Below, one piece after another: positions 5,064-5,633 of a stretch of 5,633 nt of DNA. Location: assembly GCA_029880755.1 (NCBI GenBank), contig JAOUNW010000127.1, positions 1-5,633 on the forward strand, given 5' to 3'. This DNA is from Gammaproteobacteria bacterium. Lineage in GTDB: Bacteria; Pseudomonadota; Gammaproteobacteria; Acidiferrobacterales; SZUA-150. Position 1 is the first letter of the stretch. Each line of letters starts with the position of its first letter. The notes beneath the pieces were generated by a model. It was not told where the DNA came from, searched no databases, and saw only the letters and a program-made list of their open reading frames with translations. Position numbers and translations under genes: made by a program.

Positions 5064-5633
5064 ATGGAATCTAAATTGCGTGTTGGTGTAGTGGGTGTGG
5101 GTCATTTTGGAAATTATCACGCCCAGATCTATTCAAAAATGCCAGGCACAACGCTTGTTGCCGTAGCTGATTGCGACAGAAAGCGCGCCCAATCGGTAGC
5201 GCTGGCTTGTCGCTGCATGGCGGTAACCGATCCTCTCGCGCTCCTGGATCAGGTCGATGCTGTCAGTATTGCTGTACCCACAGTACATCACCTGGAAGTG
5301 GCGCGCCCCTTTCTTGAGAAAGGTATTCATGTGCTTCTGGAAAAGCCCATCGCCACCAACAGCAATGAAGCCGTCGAGTTGATTTCATTAGCCAGGCGGA
5401 ACAACGCTATATTACAAATCGGTCACCTGGAGCGATTCAACGGTGGCGTCCGCGCGCTCCTGGAAAATGCGAAAGACGTCCAGTTTATCGAGGCGCATCG
5501 ATTAGGAATATTTTCAAACCGTTCCACAGATGTGGATGTAATTATGGATCTCATGATTCATGATATCGATATTGTCCTTGCGCTTACACAGTCAGAACCG
5601 ATAAAAATTGACGCTGCCGGTACACCGGTATTG
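5064..5633 (+). CDS. Gfo/Idh/MocA family NAD(P)-dependent oxidoreductase, N-terminal part
   Basis: The frame is open for 190 codons to the window edge; family members are usually 310-380 residues, so about half is present. A Rossmann fold starts at residue 5 with G11-x-G13-x-x-G16 and His19-Ala20 (nucleotide binding). Asp36 ends the second strand and would bind the NAD ribose. The family's E-K-P motif is at 93-95. GHLERFN (120-126) and DLMIHDIDI (162-170), with catalytic-type His166, follow. The STDVDVxMDLMIHDID style is what I associate with sugar-nucleotide dehydrogenases such as GnnA-like UDP-GlcNAc 3-dehydrogenases of lipid A synthesis and WlbA-type enzymes. The substrate cannot be fixed without the C-terminal half and the downstream neighbours. 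The GAGG ribosome-binding site at 5053-5056, 7 bases before the ATG, supports the start. Expression may be oxygen-responsive through the FNR-type site upstream. Confidence 0.9.
   Translation, partial: MESKLRVGVVGVGHFGNYHAQIYSKMPGTTLVAVADCDRKRAQSVALACRCMAVTDPLALLDQVDAVSIAVPTVHHLEVARPFLEKGIHVLLEKPIATNSNEAVELISLARRNNAILQIGHLERFNGGVRALLENAKDVQFIEAHRLGIFSNRSTDVDVIMDLMIHDIDIVLALTQSEPIKIDAAGTPVL

Overview
The window looks like a chromosomal segment of a Gram-negative, probably gammaproteobacterial, organism. The support is Sec signal peptides, an outer-membrane-type protein domain ending in Phe, a textbook Fur-type operator, a perfect FNR/Anr-type site and moderate base composition. No species is named because nothing in the sequence fixes one. 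There are no RNA genes, insertion sequences, integrase genes or CRISPR repeats.

Layout. From 1830 leftward to the window edge, one uninterrupted minus-strand frame of 610 codons encodes the N-terminal part of a large exported protein. It has a signal peptide, about seven beta-propeller repeats, and then at least three bacterial Ig-like domains. An AT-rich non-coding region (1831-2323) follows. Its right part holds a 13-bp perfect inverted repeat with the character of a Fur box, sitting on the -35 region of a promoter that reads rightward. That promoter drives a two-gene operon: a small periplasmic cupredoxin-fold protein (2324-2656) and an FTR1-type iron permease (2684-4255). A strong intrinsic terminator (4303-4340) ends the operon. 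Next come a lone SRPBCC-fold protein (4450-4926) with its own likely promoter, a perfect TTGAT-N4-ATCAA site overlapping its stop codon, and the first 190 codons of a Gfo/Idh/MocA family sugar-nucleotide-type oxidoreductase (5064 to the edge).

How the genes work together. The Fur-type operator, cupredoxin and FTR1 permease form a compact iron-uptake unit related to FtrB/FtrC of FtrABCD systems and to EfeUO. The most unusual item is that the FTR1 gene does not stop at the usual length of about 275 residues. It continues in frame through a segment that reads like a complete Sec signal peptide (residues 272-296, ending Ala-Ser-Ala) into about 227 residues of beta-rich, acidic sequence ending Tyr-Glu-Phe-Arg-Phe, like an outer-membrane beta-barrel. 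The predicted topology (seven FTR1 helices with the C-terminus inside, then an inside-to-outside eighth helix) would place this domain in the periplasm. It may stay tethered there, or signal peptidase may release it for outer-membrane insertion. This is the best candidate for a previously undescribed arrangement in the window. The SRPBCC gene and the oxidoreductase show no visible functional link to iron uptake.
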